Of a stretch of DNA of 6,874 bases, positions 1 through 5,196 are shown piece by piece. Every line of letters starts with the position of its first letter. Positions within the stretch are counted from its first letter, which is position 1. Both the position numbers and the translations under genes were made by a program. The DNA lies in NCBI GenBank assembly GCA_026990045.1, contig JALSIK010000010.1:1-6874 (forward strand), read 5' to 3'. Under the pieces are notes generated by a model. The model made no database searches and was not told the DNA's origin. It worked only from the letters and a program-made list of their open reading frames with translations. The DNA comes from Chromatiales bacterium (lineage in GTDB: Bacteria > Pseudomonadota > Gammaproteobacteria > CAMYNG01).

Positions 1-155
1 GGTCCGCCGGCCGCCTCGTGCCAGCCTTCGCCCACGATTTCGCCGTCGCGCACGATGACGCAGCCTACGCGGGGATTGGGATCGCAGGTGTAGAGCCCGC
101 GCCGGGCCAGCTCCAGCGCCCGGCCCATGAAGCGGTGATCGTCGGCCGTGGCCAT
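1..155 (-). CDS. ribD: RibD N-terminus (partial): diaminohydroxyphosphoribosylaminopyrimidine deaminase / 5-amino-6-(5-phosphoribosylamino)uracil reductase
   Basis: This is the first 51 codons of ribD, running off the left edge. RibD is a cytoplasmic two-domain enzyme that carries out the deaminase and then the reductase step of riboflavin synthesis from GTP. Only the start of the N-terminal cytidine-deaminase-like domain is present. It shows the motif PNPRVGCVIV at residues 26-35, followed by GEGWHEAAGG at residues 42-51. The zinc-binding HAE and PCxxxxxxPPC motifs would lie beyond the edge. The start codon at 153-155 begins MATADDHRFMGRAL, the usual RibD opening. The ribosome binding site is weak (GCAGGG, about 12 bases upstream). 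The gene starts 32 bases after the nrdR stop, with no terminator between them, so the two are probably cotranscribed. nrdR followed by ribD is a common gammaproteobacterial order. Confidence 0.93.
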   Translation of the reverse strand, partial: MATADDHRFMGRALELARRGLYTCDPNPRVGCVIVRDGEIVGEGWHEAAGG

Positions 156-187
156 GTGGATGTCAGCCCTGCAACGGCAACCGGCCC

Positions 188-691
188 CTACTCGTCACCG
201 GGCAGCAGCGGGATCTGGTTGCGGCGCTCCTCGGGCGAGGGGGTATTGCGCAGGCGCTCCACCTCCTCGGCGAAGGCGGAGACGTCCTGGAAGCTCCGGT
301 ACACGGAGGCGAAGCGCACGTAGGCCACCTGGTCCAGGTCCCGCAGCTCCGCCATCACCCACTCGCCGATGACGCGCGAGGGGATCTCCCGCTCGCCGCT
401 GCCCCGGGCCCGCTTGAGGATGCGGCTGATGGCCGCCTCCACCGCCTCGGTGTCCACCGGCCGCTTCTCCAGCGCCCGCATCATGCCGGTGCGGAGCTTG
501 CTTTCGTCGAAGGGCACGCGGCTGCCGTCGCGCTTCACCACCCGGGGCAGCGCCAGCTCCGCGGTCTCGTAGGTGGTGAAGCGCTCGCCGCAGGACAGGC
601 ATTCCCGGCGCCGGCGCACCTGCGCCCCCTCGCCGGCCAGCCGCGAGTCGATGACCTTGGTGTCCTGGGCGCCGCAGAAGGGACAGTGCAT
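188..691 (-). CDS. nrdR: Transcriptional repressor NrdR
   Basis: NrdR is an ATP/dATP-sensing zinc-ribbon repressor of ribonucleotide reductase genes. It binds NrdR boxes upstream of nrd operons. This protein has 167 residues, slightly longer than the usual 150-160. The N-terminal zinc ribbon has four cysteines, C3, C6, C31 and C34 (HCPFCGAQDTKVIDSR, then RRRECLSCGERFTTYE). An ATP-cone domain follows at roughly residues 49-139, with VVKRDGSRVPFD at its start and VAYVRFASVYRSFQD near its end. The C-terminal tail after about residue 150 is variable in the family. The start at 691 gives the invariant MHCPFCG opening. The ribosome binding site is poor (GGTGAT, close to the start) and lies against the repeat-filled spacer after glyA. 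No NrdR box was noticed in this window, which fits the absence of nrd genes here. Confidence 0.97.
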   Translation of the reverse strand: MHCPFCGAQDTKVIDSRLAGEGAQVRRRRECLSCGERFTTYETAELALPRVVKRDGSRVPFDESKLRTGMMRALEKRPVDTEAVEAAISRILKRARGSGEREIPSRVIGEWVMAELRDLDQVAYVRFASVYRSFQDVSAFAEEVERLRNTPSPEERRNQIPLLPGDE

Positions 692-702
692 GGCTGATCA
701 CC

Positions 703-826
703 GGTGGCGAGGGGTGAGGGGCGAGGGGCGAGGAACCGGCAAAAGGTGGCACGGCGATACCACGAAGGAGGCCCCCCTCGCCACGCGCCACGCCCCCCTC
801 GCCACGCGCCACTCGCCCCTCGCTAC
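703..826. repeat. GC-rich tandem and inverted repeat array filling the glyA-nrdR gap
   Basis: The 131-base spacer is almost entirely repetitive. Positions 709-733 hold 3.6 copies of a 7-bp unit, GAGGGG followed by C or T. Positions 771-791 and 792-812 are an exact tandem duplication of 21 bp, containing CCTCGCCACGCGCCA. A degraded continuation reaches and includes the glyA stop codon at 823-825. The two sides are inverted relative to each other: GTGGCGAGGGG at 704-714 matches the reverse complement of 774-784 and 795-805, and the 12 bp at 721-732 match the reverse complement of 812-823. The transcript could therefore fold into alternative stem-loops. There is no T-run, so it is not a standard terminator. 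Its function is unknown. It may be a dispersed intergenic repeat or the product of slippage. Confidence 0.85.
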
Positions 827-2076
827 TTGTAGACGGGAAACTTCCTGCACAGGTCCAGGACCTTGCCGCGCACGGTGTCGATGACGCCGTCATCGCCCAG
901 GTTGTCGATGACATCGCAGATCCAGCCCGCCAGTTCGCGCGCCTCGGCCTCGCCCAGCCCGCGGGTGGTCATGGCCGGTGTGCCGATGCGGATGCCGCTG
1001 GTGACGAAGGGCGACTGGGGATCGTTGGGCACCGCGTTCTTGTTCACGGTGATGTGGGCCCGGCCCAGGGCGGCGTCCACGTCCTTGCCGGTGAGCCCCT
1101 GCTCGATGAAGTCCACCAGGAACAGGTGGTTGTCGGTGCCGCCGGAGACCACCTTGTAGCCCCGCGACTGGATCACTTCCGCCATGGCCCGGGCATTGGC
1201 CACCACCTGCTGCTGGTAGTCCCGGAACGACGGCTCCAGGGCCTCCTTGAAGGCCACCGCCTTGGCGGCGATGACGTGCATGAGCGGGCCGCCCTGGATG
1301 CCCGGGAACACCATGGAATTGAGCTTCTTCTCGATCTCCGGGTTGGCCCGGGCCAGGATGAGCCCGCCGCGGGGACCGCGCAGGGTCTTGTGCGTGGTGG
1401 AAGTGGTCACGTCGGCCACGGGCACGGGATTGGGATAGAGCCCCGCCGCCACCAGTCCCGCCACGTGGGCCATGTCCACCACCAGGTAGGCCCCCACCTC
1501 GTCGGCGATGGCGCGGAAACGCTCCCAGTCCATGATGCGCGAGTAGGCGGAAAACCCGGCGATGATCATCCTCGGCCGGTGCTCGCGGGCCAGGGCCGCC
1601 ACCTCGTCGTAGTCCACCTCGCCGGTGGCCTCGTCGAGGCCGTACTGCACGGCGTTGAAGACCTTGCCCGAGAAGTTCACCTTGGCGCCGTGGGTCAGGT
1701 GCCCGCCGTGGGCCAGGCTCATGCCGAGGATGGTGTCCCCCGGCTGCAACAGGGCCAGGTAGACGGCGGCGTTGGCCTGGGAACCGGAATGGGGCTGGAC
1801 GTTGGCGTAGTCGGCATCGAACAGCTCACGGGCCCGGTCCATGGCGAGCTGCTCGGCGATGTCCACGTACTCGCAGCCGCCGTAGTAGCGCCTGCCCGGG
1901 TAGCCCTCGGCATACTTGTTGGTCAGGACCGAGCCCTGGGCTTCCATGACGCGGGGACTGGCGTAGTTCTCCGAGGCGATGAGTTCCATGTGCTCCTCCT
2001 GCCGCCGCTGCTCGCCGGCGATGGCCTCCCACAGCGCCCCGTCGTAGCCCTCGATCTTCATGTTCCGGTCAAACAT
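823..2076 (-). CDS. glyA: Serine hydroxymethyltransferase
   Basis: GlyA is a cytoplasmic PLP enzyme that interconverts serine plus tetrahydrofolate with glycine plus 5,10-methylenetetrahydrofolate. It is the main source of glycine and one-carbon units. The 417-residue length matches bacterial family members (E. coli 417). Visible family motifs are ELIASENYASPRV at residues 31-43, NKYAEGYPGRRYYGG at 53-67, LAHGGHLTHG at 121-130, and the PLP-site stretch TTSTTHKTLRGPRGG at 224-238, where K230 is the Schiff-base lysine. D201 and H204 in DMAH are the expected cofactor contacts. The start at 2076 has a good GGGAG ribosome binding site. A second Met at codon 6 is a less likely alternative. nrdR lies 131 bases downstream through a repeat array with no T-run terminator, so read-through into nrdR-ribD is plausible. 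Confidence 0.98.
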   Translation of the reverse strand: MFDRNMKIEGYDGALWEAIAGEQRRQEEHMELIASENYASPRVMEAQGSVLTNKYAEGYPGRRYYGGCEYVDIAEQLAMDRARELFDADYANVQPHSGSQANAAVYLALLQPGDTILGMSLAHGGHLTHGAKVNFSGKVFNAVQYGLDEATGEVDYDEVAALAREHRPRMIIAGFSAYSRIMDWERFRAIADEVGAYLVVDMAHVAGLVAAGLYPNPVPVADVTTSTTHKTLRGPRGGLILARANPEIEKKLNSMVFPGIQGGPLMHVIAAKAVAFKEALEPSFRDYQQQVVANARAMAEVIQSRGYKVVSGGTDNHLFLVDFIEQGLTGKDVDAALGRAHITVNKNAVPNDPQSPFVTSGIRIGTPAMTTRGLGEAEARELAGWICDVIDNLGDDGVIDTVRGKVLDLCRKFPVYK

Positions 2077-2100
2077 CCACCGCTCCCGTGAGAAACAACC

Positions 2101-2128
2101 CGTTTAAATTCATCATGTTACGCATCAA
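2101..2128 (-). promoter_or_regulatory. Candidate glyA promoter (weak match)
   Basis: This is the AT-richest stretch upstream of glyA. On the minus strand it offers TTGATG (complement of 2123-2128) as a -35, with TAAACG after 16 bases or TTTAAA after 14 bases as a -10. Either would start transcription within about 20 bases of the glyA start codon. The matches are imperfect and the call rests mainly on position and base composition. No PurR or MetR site was recognised. Confidence 0.3.
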
Positions 2129-2169
2129 CCCCCCACTCCGGCGGCGGGGCGCGGCGAAGCGGTAAAGCT

Positions 2170-2214
2170 TACCCCATCCCGGCGGGGCTTGCACAAGCAC
2201 CGCCGGCTGGGGTA
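2170..2214. repeat. 45-base imperfect inverted repeat upstream of glyA
   Basis: The arms 2170-2191 and 2194-2214 pair in three blocks: 7 bp (TACCCCA with TGGGGTA), 7 bp (CCGGCGG with CCGCCGG) and 5 bp (GCTTG with CAAGC). Small mismatches separate the blocks, and the loop is two bases (CA). No T-run follows on either strand, so it is not an intrinsic terminator. It sits between the upstream operon's terminator and the candidate glyA promoter. A smaller inverted repeat, GGTAA/TTACC, lies beside it at 2161-2173. It could be a protein binding site, an RNA leader if transcription starts further upstream, or a REP-like element. Confidence 0.6.
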
Positions 2215-2236
2215 GCGTCGGGCCCGGACCCGCGGC

Positions 2237-2264
2237 AAAAAAAAGCCCCGGTGGAAACCGGGGC
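2237..2264 (-). terminator. Rho-independent terminator of the channel/DUF302-like operon
   Basis: On the minus strand an 8-bp perfect stem (GCCCCGGT with ACCGGGGC, arms 2257-2264 and 2245-2252) with a TTCC loop is followed directly by eight T residues (2244-2237). It points leftward and lies about 170 bases after the stop of the gene ending at 2435, before the glyA promoter region. It insulates glyA from the upstream operon. Confidence 0.92.
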
Positions 2265-2352
2265 CAATCACCAGTCGCAATGCGGGATGAAAACGTGGTG
2301 TACCACCACTCCGCAACCCGCCGCGGGTCCCGGTGGGGACACCCGCCGCGGG

Positions 2353-2389
2353 ATCCACCGCCCGCCCCGAGCGGGGCGGGCGGATGGAT
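2353..2389. repeat. Very stable GC-rich hairpin in the operon's 3' untranslated region
   Basis: A perfect 12-bp inverted repeat (CCGCCCGCCCCG at 2358-2369, CGGGGCGGGCGG at 2372-2383) has a two-base spacer. It extends by five more pairs (ATCCA with TGGAT) across a one-base bulge. There is no T-run on either strand. It lies between the stop codon at 2435 and the terminator at 2264. An exact 12-bp direct repeat, ACCCGCCGCGGG, lies beside it at 2316-2327 and 2341-2352. Likely roles are blocking 3' exonucleases or a REP-like element. Confidence 0.65.
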
Positions 2390-2394
2390 TCTCT

Positions 2395-2424
2395 GGCGCA
2401 CCCCGGGCACGGCCGGGGCACGCC
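2395..2424. repeat. Hairpin just after the DUF302-like stop codon
   Basis: GGCG and CCCCGG at 2395-2398 and 2401-2406 pair with CCGGGG and CGCC at 2413-2418 and 2421-2424, across a CA/CA internal loop. The stem starts about 10 bases after the stop codon of the minus-strand gene. No T-run follows. It is the first of three stem-loops in this 3' region, together with 2353-2389 and the terminator at 2245-2264. Confidence 0.5.
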
Positions 2425-2434
2425 CGTTCCGGCC

Positions 2435-3358
2435 TCAGTCGTCCTCCACCTCGCCGCCCGCGGCAGCCACCAGGGCATCCTGGATGGCCCCCGGCGCGCA
2501 CATGATGGAGGCGAAGCTGTTGCTGCCCATCATGGACAGGTCCGGGAAGCTGATGGCGATGCGGAACTCCGCCGGCAAGGCCACCACCTCGGTGCCGTTG
2601 ACCACCAGCTCGTAGGGCAGGTGGGGCGTGGACTTCACCGGCTTGAAGTCGATGCGGCTCATGATGTACTCGTCGCCGCTGCACTCCTCCACCCCCTTGC
2701 CCCGGCCGCTCAGGTGCACCCCGAACACCGCCTGCTCCTTGCCCGGGATGTCCACGCGGTAGACCTTGGACGCCCCGCCGGCCCCCCTGGCCAGCGCCGC
2801 TTCCACCGCCGCCACCGCGGACTTGAAGTCCGGATAATCCACCAGCTCCAGGCGGTCGTCGAAGTAGGGCATCATGAACTTGTAGTGGTACTTGCGCAGC
2901 TCCTTCGCGGTGAGGCCCTCCCCGGAGCCGAACTCGCCCTGGCTGCCCAGGGCCTTCTCCAGCGCCGCGCGCACGCCGGCGAGGTCCCCCTGCATGCGGT
3001 AGGCATGGGCCATGTACACGGGATTGGTGTAGGCCACCTGCACCCCGTCCTTGGCCCGGGTGACGCCGACGCGCACCGCGGCGCCGAAGCCGCCGTACTC
3101 GGTGGCCGCGGCGGCCCGTTTCAGGGCCTCGCTGGTGGCGGCGACGATGGTGGTGCCCTGGTAGGGCGTGTACTCGCCCACCACGGTGAACCCGCCGCCG
3201 GCGAGCTTCTGCTTCACGGCCGCCACGGCGGCGGCCAGGTCGGCACCGGCATCGGCCCCGCGGATGAAAGGCTTGTGCCGCTGTTCCGCCGCCGCCGGCC
3301 CGGCGGCGGCCAGGGCCAGCACGGCCACGCCGGCCAGAAAACGCTTGAACCCGTTCAT
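2435..3358 (-). CDS. Secreted DUF302-like protein of unknown function
   Basis: This is a 307-residue protein with a clear Sec signal peptide: basic N-terminus MNGFKRF, a hydrophobic core, and likely cleavage after PAAA at residue 24. It is therefore expected in the periplasm. Residues 35-135 resemble the DUF302 fold: a helix (AAVAAVKQKLAGGGF), then strands through QGTTIVAAT and DGVQVAYTNPVYMAHAYRM. Residues 170-300 repeat this plan loosely, with FKSAVAAVEAALA, EQAVFGVHL and a closing helix at APGAIQDAL, suggesting a second, diverged copy. An aromatic linker, YHYKFMMPYFDD, lies at residues 157-168. Two cysteines (C226, C287) could form a disulfide. There is no membrane helix after the signal and no catalytic motif I recognise. 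A strong GGAGG ribosome binding site precedes the start at 3358. It follows a FadL-family channel gene by 79 bases on the same strand and is probably cotranscribed, so a periplasmic partner of that channel is a reasonable guess. The DUF302 assignment is from memory of the family pattern. Confidence 0.8.
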   Translation of the reverse strand: MNGFKRFLAGVAVLALAAAGPAAAEQRHKPFIRGADAGADLAAAVAAVKQKLAGGGFTVVGEYTPYQGTTIVAATSEALKRAAAATEYGGFGAAVRVGVTRAKDGVQVAYTNPVYMAHAYRMQGDLAGVRAALEKALGSQGEFGSGEGLTAKELRKYHYKFMMPYFDDRLELVDYPDFKSAVAAVEAALARGAGGASKVYRVDIPGKEQAVFGVHLSGRGKGVEECSGDEYIMSRIDFKPVKSTPHLPYELVVNGTEVVALPAEFRIAISFPDLSMMGSNSFASIMCAPGAIQDALVAAAGGEVEDD

Positions 3359-3385
3359 GTGAACCTCCGGAAATTCCTGGACACG

Positions 3386-3430
3386 GTTGAAGGAAACACG
3401 GGCGGGGCGGTGCCCCGCCCGCGGTTCAAC
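3386..3430. repeat. Hairpin between the channel gene and the DUF302-like gene
   Basis: A perfect 10-bp GC-only stem (3399-3408 with 3412-3421, CGGGCGGGGC and its complement) has a three-base loop. It is enclosed by an outer 6-bp pair, GTTGAA with TTCAAC, at 3386-3391 and 3425-3430. On the minus strand it follows the channel stop codon by about 16 bases. It is followed by TGTTTCC rather than a T-run, so complete termination is unlikely. It probably stabilises the upstream channel mRNA or reduces expression of the second gene. The ribosome binding site of the next gene lies outside the stem. Confidence 0.6.
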
Positions 3431-3437
3431 GGCGTGC

Positions 3438-4718
3438 TCAGAACTTCCAGGACCAGTTCACCGCTGCCTCGAACTGGGTCATTTCCAGCGTGATCTTCTG
3501 CTGCCCCGGAACCTCGAGCGGATTGGCGCCGGAAACCTCGCTCTTGGGCGCATACATGGCCGCGAAATCGATGGCCATGTCGTTGCCCATGTCCTTGGTG
3601 AAGCCGAAGGTGATGTGTTCCTCCATCACGCCCGGGGCCAGGATGTTGAACAGCACCTCGGACGCGGGAATGGGCTGGCTGCCGGTGGAGAAGCCCACGC
3701 GCCAGGTCCAGCCGGCATCCCCTTGCCACTGGTAGCCCAGCTTGTACACGGTCATGTCCTCCCAGCCGAAACCGGCGCCGTCACTGTTGCCCAACTGAGA
3801 AGTCTGCAGGTTGGGCAGCATGGGATTACCAATGGAGTTGACGTCGCTGTACTGGATCTGCTGGACGTCGAACGTGAGCACCGACTTGGGCGTGACGTCG
3901 TACGCCAGGCCCACGGTCCAGGTGGCCGGGATGTCGAAGTCGCCTTGCTCGGCGAACAGGCCCTTGTACTTGTCGAATTCGCTCATGCTCATCTTCGACT
4001 GGTACGAAGCGGCCAGGGTCAGCCCGGGTGACACTTCTCCGGTGATGCCCAGCTTGACGCCGAAACCGGTGGAGGTGTCCTTGCCCTTGTTGGTCAGGTT
4101 GTTGGGATCCGACGAAAAGCCGGCAAATGCCCCAAGCCCCTTGGCCTCGAACTGCTGGTAGGCGAAGATGAGCGTCGCGCCCCAGGCCGCCCGGTCGTTG
4201 ATCTTGCGGGCGTAGGTGCCGGCGATGAAGAGCTGGGCCAGGTCCACGCCCGTCTCGCCCCCCCCAAAGGTACCCATGCCACCGCCGGCAGAACTCGGAT
4301 AGTCCGTATTCATGCCGCCGTTACCGTAGACAGTGATACCCACGGAACTGGTGTCGTCCAGCATCCAGTTGCGGCCGAAGTTGGGAATCAGGAAGTACTC
4401 GGAGTCGCTGTCCACCTTGCCCGGTGCCAGACCGAAAGTACCGGGAGCACCTGAAGGGTTGCCTTCCACCGTGTAGCTGCGCCGCGGGCTGAACAGGGCC
4501 ACGCCCAGGTCCATGTGATTGCCCACGAAGACCATGTTGGCCGGGTTGGTGGCCGCATCCATGGTATCCAGGGGCAGGGCCACGCTGGCGCCCGCCAGGC
4601 CCTTGCTCTTGGCGCCGTAGCCGTGGGCGAAGTAGCCGTTGGTGGCCATGGCCGCCGCGGGCAGGGTGAGGGCCGCCGCCACGGCCATGCTGGTAAGCCG
4701 CTTGGTATGTTGCTTCAT
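3438..4718 (-). CDS. OMPP1/FadL-family outer-membrane channel for hydrophobic compounds
   Basis: This is a 426-residue outer-membrane beta-barrel protein of the OMPP1/FadL/TodX family, whose members carry long-chain fatty acids or other hydrophobic compounds across the outer membrane by lateral diffusion. It has a signal peptide ending at AMA (residue 25), giving a mature N-terminus TNGYFAHGYG. The hatch-region NPA motif is at residues 58-60, which is mature position 33, as in E. coli FadL. Many amphipathic strands follow, and the chain ends in NWSWKF with the terminal Phe expected for BAM-dependent insertion. The start at 4718 has a GAGGAG ribosome binding site. The TNGYF opening with GAKSKGLAGASVALP marks a subfamily different from the divergent paralogue at 5197-6378. 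The DUF302-like gene lies 79 bases downstream. An AT-rich repeat region upstream probably controls expression. The substrate is unknown, and fatty acids should not be assumed. Confidence 0.92.
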   Translation of the reverse strand: MKQHTKRLTSMAVAAALTLPAAAMATNGYFAHGYGAKSKGLAGASVALPLDTMDAATNPANMVFVGNHMDLGVALFSPRRSYTVEGNPSGAPGTFGLAPGKVDSDSEYFLIPNFGRNWMLDDTSSVGITVYGNGGMNTDYPSSAGGGMGTFGGGETGVDLAQLFIAGTYARKINDRAAWGATLIFAYQQFEAKGLGAFAGFSSDPNNLTNKGKDTSTGFGVKLGITGEVSPGLTLAASYQSKMSMSEFDKYKGLFAEQGDFDIPATWTVGLAYDVTPKSVLTFDVQQIQYSDVNSIGNPMLPNLQTSQLGNSDGAGFGWEDMTVYKLGYQWQGDAGWTWRVGFSTGSQPIPASEVLFNILAPGVMEEHITFGFTKDMGNDMAIDFAAMYAPKSEVSGANPLEVPGQQKITLEMTQFEAAVNWSWKF

Positions 4719-4759
4719 CTGTCTTACTCCTCGCCTGGGTTATTTCAAAGCGAAACAGA

Positions 4760-4830
4760 GATGTTGTTTTTTTGTTGCATGATGTTGTTTTTATGCAACA
4801 CGCGCATGATGCACGACGCAACAGATAGTG
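4760..4830. promoter_or_regulatory. AT-rich control region with phased A-tracts and repeated operator-like motifs
   Basis: In otherwise GC-rich DNA this patch carries an exact 12-bp direct repeat (GATGTTGTTTTT at 4760-4771 and 4781-4792) with start points 21 bp apart, two helical turns. An 8-bp inverted repeat, TGTTGCAT at 4773-4780 and ATGCAACA at 4793-4800, interleaves with it. GCATGATG occurs at 4778-4785 and 4804-4811, and GCAACA recurs at 4818-4823. It lies 42-112 bases upstream of the minus-strand channel start. The pattern suggests intrinsically bent DNA and binding of a dimeric regulator at adjacent sites. No clear -35/-10 pair stands out; TTGCGT and TTGCAT on the minus strand are possible -35 elements. 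The regulator is unknown. Confidence 0.55.
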
Positions 4831-5196
4831 GCGGAGCCGTCATGGACTTGTCAAGCCATTTGTGACGGCGAGCGTGCAATCCGGACTCGTTCTCCATTGA
4901 CAGGCCGGGACGAACAGCCCGGCGAGGCGCGGCGGGGATGCCCCGCCCGCCAAACCGGCGACAAACGCGTGATACCGGTACCGCCGAATCCCGGTGCCGG
5001 GTTCGGCGCGGGGATAAGGGCCGGGAGACGCTGGACGGCCCGGCCGGGACGGCGCGCCGGCACCGACCGGATCCGCCGGCGTCCCGTGCGCCGGTTTTTC
5101 CATTGGCGGGAACGATTGTGCTTTAATCGCCCCATTGCGGGCCGCCACCCCCCGGCGGCGCGGAAACACCAAGGACAACAAGGGGAGAACACGACC
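4831..5196. other. Rest of the divergent intergenic region, no gene seen
   Basis: An open frame runs through this stretch into the plus-strand channel gene, but it is upstream of the signal peptide and reads as arginine- and proline-rich noise, so I do not treat it as coding. It holds several GC-rich inverted repeats. The best is at 4982-5008: CGCCGAA and CCCGG pair with CCGGG and TTCGGCG, with one bulged base and a TG loop. Smaller ones are at 4904-4923 and 4931-4947. TTGACA occurs at 4897-4902, but no -10 follows at the right distance. Confidence 0.6.
5122..5127 (+). promoter_or_regulatory. Candidate -10 box for the plus-strand channel gene
   Basis: TTTAAT at 5122-5127 is the only AT-rich hexamer close upstream of the start codon and would give a leader of about 63 bases. 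A good -35 is missing: TTGGCG at 5103-5108 leaves only 13 bases of spacing. The area loosely recalls a sigma-54 site (TTGGCGGG then TTG), but the spacing and the final GC do not fit. Treat it as a weak guess. Confidence 0.25.

Noticed and set aside
703..826. CRISPR array in the glyA-nrdR gap
   Set aside because: The repeats are directly abutting 7- and 21-bp units with no unique spacers, and no cas genes are present.
1054..2091. Plus-strand 345-codon open frame opposite glyA, and a similar 386-codon frame at 2333-3493
   Set aside because: Both are antisense shadows of well-supported genes with biased His/Gly/Val composition.
4897..4902. Perfect -35 TTGACA upstream of the plus-strand channel
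   Set aside because: The sequence 16-18 bases further on is GC-rich with no -10 match, so it is probably chance.
5103..5121. Sigma-54 promoter before the plus-strand channel
   Set aside because: TTGGCGGG and TTG are present, but the spacing is off by one and the -12 GC is missing.
4828..5196. N-terminal extension of the plus-strand channel, from the open frame starting at 4828
   Set aside because: The extension is Arg/Pro-rich with no domain. A good ribosome binding site and a clear signal peptide begin at 5197, and an exported barrel needs its signal at the N-terminus.
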